From: an uncultured Clostridia bacterium
GTDB lineage: Bacteria > Bacillota > Clostridia > TANB77 > CAG-508
Assembly: GCA_947599825.1 (NCBI GenBank)
Contig: CANQFS010000012.1
Span: 1 to 36,607 of the forward strand
Reading direction: 5' to 3'
Length of the DNA stretch: 36,607 bases
Every line of letters starts with the position of its first letter. Positions within the stretch are counted from its first letter, which is position 1. A model generated the notes under the pieces. The model was not told the origin of the DNA. It did not search any database and saw only the letters and a list, made by a program, of their open reading frames with translations. Positions 34,850 through 36,607 of this stretch are shown here, piece after piece. Both the position numbers and the translations under genes were made by a program.

Positions 34850-36092
34850 ATGATAAAAAAGAAAATATTTATTCTTTTACTATTAATTACAATATCTTTC
34901 CCTACGCTTGCATTAGCAGACGATGCAGACGAAGAAGAAATAGGGCTAGAGGAACTGCAAGAAGTTACTATAGAAACAGTAACAAAGCAGGCAGAAGAGC
35001 CAATATTAAATGCAAGGTCAGCTATTATTTACGATAGAACAACCAAAGAAATTATATGGGCAAAAAATGAAACACAAAAAAGAGCAATGGCATCTACAAC
35101 TAAAATAATGACATCAATTGTAGTATTAGAAAATAGTAACTTATCAGATATAGTAACAATATCAAAAAAAGCAGCAGGAACAGGAGGCTCAAGATTAAAA
35201 ATAACAGCAGGGGACAAAATAACAGTACATGATTTATTATATGGACTAATGCTTCGTTCACGGAAACGATGCAGCAGTAGCATTAGCAGAACATGTAGGA
35301 GGAAGTGTAGAAGGATTTGCAAAACTAATGAACCAAAAAGCAGAAGAATTAGGACTAAACAATACACATTTTGTAACACCACATGGATTAGATGATAGTA
35401 ATCACTACACAACAGCTTATGAACTTGCACTACTTACAGACTATGCACTAAACAACGAAACATTTTGCAAAATAGTCAATACGCAAAATACCAATATAAC
35501 AATAAATGGAGTAAGTAGAAACATATCAAATACAAATGAATTGCTAGGATATACACCAGGAGTGAACGGTGTAAAAACAGGCTTCACAAACGGAGCAGGA
35601 AGATGTTTGGTTACTTCTTGCACAAGAGATGGAAATCAAATCATAACCGTTGTATTAGGGTGTGACACAAAAAAGCAAAGAACATCAGACAGTAGTAAAC
35701 TAATAGAATATGCATTTTCAAACTACACAAGAGTAAATTTAGAAGAAAAAATACAAGAAGAATTTGAAAAATGGAAACAAATCAATACAAATCGCATATA
35801 TATAAATAAAGCAGATAGCAATGCATTAGAATTAAAACTATCAGACATACAAAGAAAAAGCATACCAATAAAAATAGGCGAAGAAAACAATATAAAAATA
35901 GAAATCAACGCTATCTATCAATATGAAGCACCACTGCAAAAAGAAACTAAAATAGGGAATATCATAGTAAAAAAACAAGACGAAATAATAGAAACAATAG
36001 ATATTGTAAGTGCAAAAGAAATAAAAAAGAAGAATATAAAATCTTATATGTTAAAACTTATTTATATTATAGGAACAGGGCAATTTCTATAA
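34850..36092 (+). pseudogene. dacF: D-alanyl-D-alanine carboxypeptidase (DacF-like), frameshifted at 35261
   Basis: A signal peptide (IFILLLLITISFPTLALAD) leads into a penicillin-binding-protein peptidase S11 domain. The nucleophile motif is S82-T-T-K85. The first frame breaks at the second motif, S137-G-N, where an extra C at 35261 turns TCA-GGA-AAC into TCA-CGG-AAA. Removing it restores LMLRSGNDAAVALAEHVGGS and all downstream sequence. This includes K242-T-G and a C-terminal beta domain (about 300-413). Corrected length is about 413 aa, normal for DacF-type enzymes, which trim the terminal D-Ala of peptidoglycan stem peptides. Everything else is well preserved, so a sequence error or very recent mutation is more likely than old decay. 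Confidence 0.88.
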
Positions 36093-36179
36093 AAACCTGT
36101 GAAAAAATATTAAGAAGTGTAAAAAGTTAAGTGACAGTACTTACTCTAAAAGTATTTTCACAAAACCAATTAAAAACTA

Positions 36180-36208
36180 TTGACTTTTTGCAACAATTTT
36201 GCTATGAT
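36180..36208 (+). promoter_or_regulatory. tRNA promoter TTGACT-17-TATGAT
   Basis: TTGACT at 36180-36185 and TATGAT at 36203-36208 with a 17-nt spacer, 24 nt before tRNA-Gly. Confidence 0.75.
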
Positions 36209-36232
36209 AGATATGCTTGAAAAAAAGCATAT

Positions 36233-36308
36233 GCGGAAATAGCTCAGTTGATAGAGCGCTGCCTTGCCAAGGCAGAGGTCGCGGGTTTGAGCCCCGTTTT
36301 CCGCTCCA
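36233..36308 (+). tRNA. tRNA-Gly(GCC)
   Basis: 76 nt including encoded CCA. Acceptor GCGGAAA pairs with TTTCCGC. The anticodon arm has GCC in CTTGCCAAG, the D-arm has AGCTCAGTTGATAGAGC, and the T-arm has GGGTTTGAGCCCC. Confidence 0.97.
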
Positions 36309-36343
36309 TTTTTATAATATACCTGTTTAAATATATAATCTTT

Positions 36344-36549
36344 GTATGCAGCGAGCGAAGCGAGTCGCAGGTAAGGAAAGTTATTCAGGTGCAAAAAAAA
36401 ATTTAAATATTCGGCGCTATAGCCAAGTTGCTGAGGCTGTTCGAGCTTTAGCGAGTTACAGCGTCAGTATGCAGTGAGCGAAGCGAGTCGCAGGTAAGGA
36501 AAGTTATTCAGGTGCAAAAAAATTTAAATATTCGGCGCTATAGCCAAGT
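36344..36549 (+). repeat. Direct repeat of about 84 bp including the 5' end of tRNA-Cys
   Basis: Copy 1 (36344-36428) and copy 2 (36467-36549) both run from GTATGCAG through GAGCGAAGCGAGTCGCAG and TTCAGGTGC to GGCGCTATAGCCAAGT. That last stretch is the first 16 nt of tRNA-Cys. Copies differ by a C/T and by two A's in an A-run. Copy 1 therefore carries a truncated tRNA 5' fragment at 36413-36428, followed by 38 nt of unrelated sequence. Confidence 0.9.
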
Positions 36550-36607
36550 GGTAAGGCACGAGTCTGCAAAACTCTGATCCCCGGTTCAAATCCGGGTGGC
36601 GCCTCCA
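36534..36607 (+). tRNA. tRNA-Cys(GCA)
   Basis: 74 nt ending exactly at the window edge with encoded CCA. Acceptor GGCGCTA pairs with TGGCGCC (one T-G pair). The anticodon loop CTGCAAA carries GCA, and the T-arm reads CCCGGTTCAAATCCGGG. Confidence 0.95.

Noticed and set aside
36170-36394. Minus-strand ORF of 74 aa across tRNA-Gly
   Set aside because: It is the antisense of the tRNA and its leader; this kind of ORF is a common false call opposite tRNA genes.

Overview
The window is very AT-rich, apparently chromosomal DNA from a low-GC Gram-positive anaerobe, most likely an uncultivated gut-type member of the Clostridia (inference). The signs are strong AGGAGG ribosome sites, TTGACA/TATAAT promoters, an oxygen-sensitive class III ribonucleotide reductase (nrdD/nrdG), a Spo0E-type sporulation regulator, the paired M16 proteins YmfF/YmfH, and Gly codons that are mostly GGA.

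Region 1 (1-7900) is the 3' part of a nonribosomal peptide synthetase, A-T-C-A-T-reductase, followed 12 nt later by an orphan 7TM/PAS histidine kinase. The layout predicts a dipeptide-type product released as an aldehyde. Region 2 (7900-9990) is accessory: two arrays built on the palindrome TCCGCTATAGCGGA flank a frameshifted Rpn/PD-(D/E)XK gene. Region 3 (10010-13743) is a divergent pair: a Crp/Fnr-type regulator against nrdD-nrdG, with a perfect 16-bp palindrome at about -41 of the nrdD promoter. Region 4 (13744-19965) holds a prepilin-like surface protein with a sulfatase-modifying/C-type-lectin-like C-terminus, rpsU, a GatB/YqeY protein, ymfF-ymfH and a Spo0E-like gene. Short palindromic terminator-like repeats and a MITE-like inverted repeat lie between them.

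Region 5 (20160-34848) is the most unusual part: a contiguous type IV secretion-like locus. It has three VirB2-like pilins, a PrgI/VirB3-like protein, a membrane-anchored VirB4 N-domain protein overlapping a VirB4 ATPase, a VirB6-like polytopic protein, two membrane-anchored proteins with NTF2/VirB8/TcpC-like soluble parts, a two-headed M23 + SleB-type wall hydrolase, and a charged protein of unknown function. No relaxase, VirD4 coupling protein, integrase or oriT-like gene context is present, and ordinary chromosomal genes flank it. This suggests a resident envelope machine rather than a conventional conjugative element (inference).

Region 6 (34850-36607) holds a DacF-type D-Ala-D-Ala carboxypeptidase, tRNA-Gly(GCC), and tRNA-Cys(GCA) preceded by a duplicated leader with a truncated copy of the tRNA 5' end.

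A cross-cutting oddity: three genes (Rpn-like, M23/SleB hydrolase, dacF) are broken by the same kind of lesion, a single extra C directly before a GGA glycine codon. Six such C's are visible in all. This is either a systematic sequence error or a peculiar mutational signature, and it decides whether these genes are called intact or pseudogenes.
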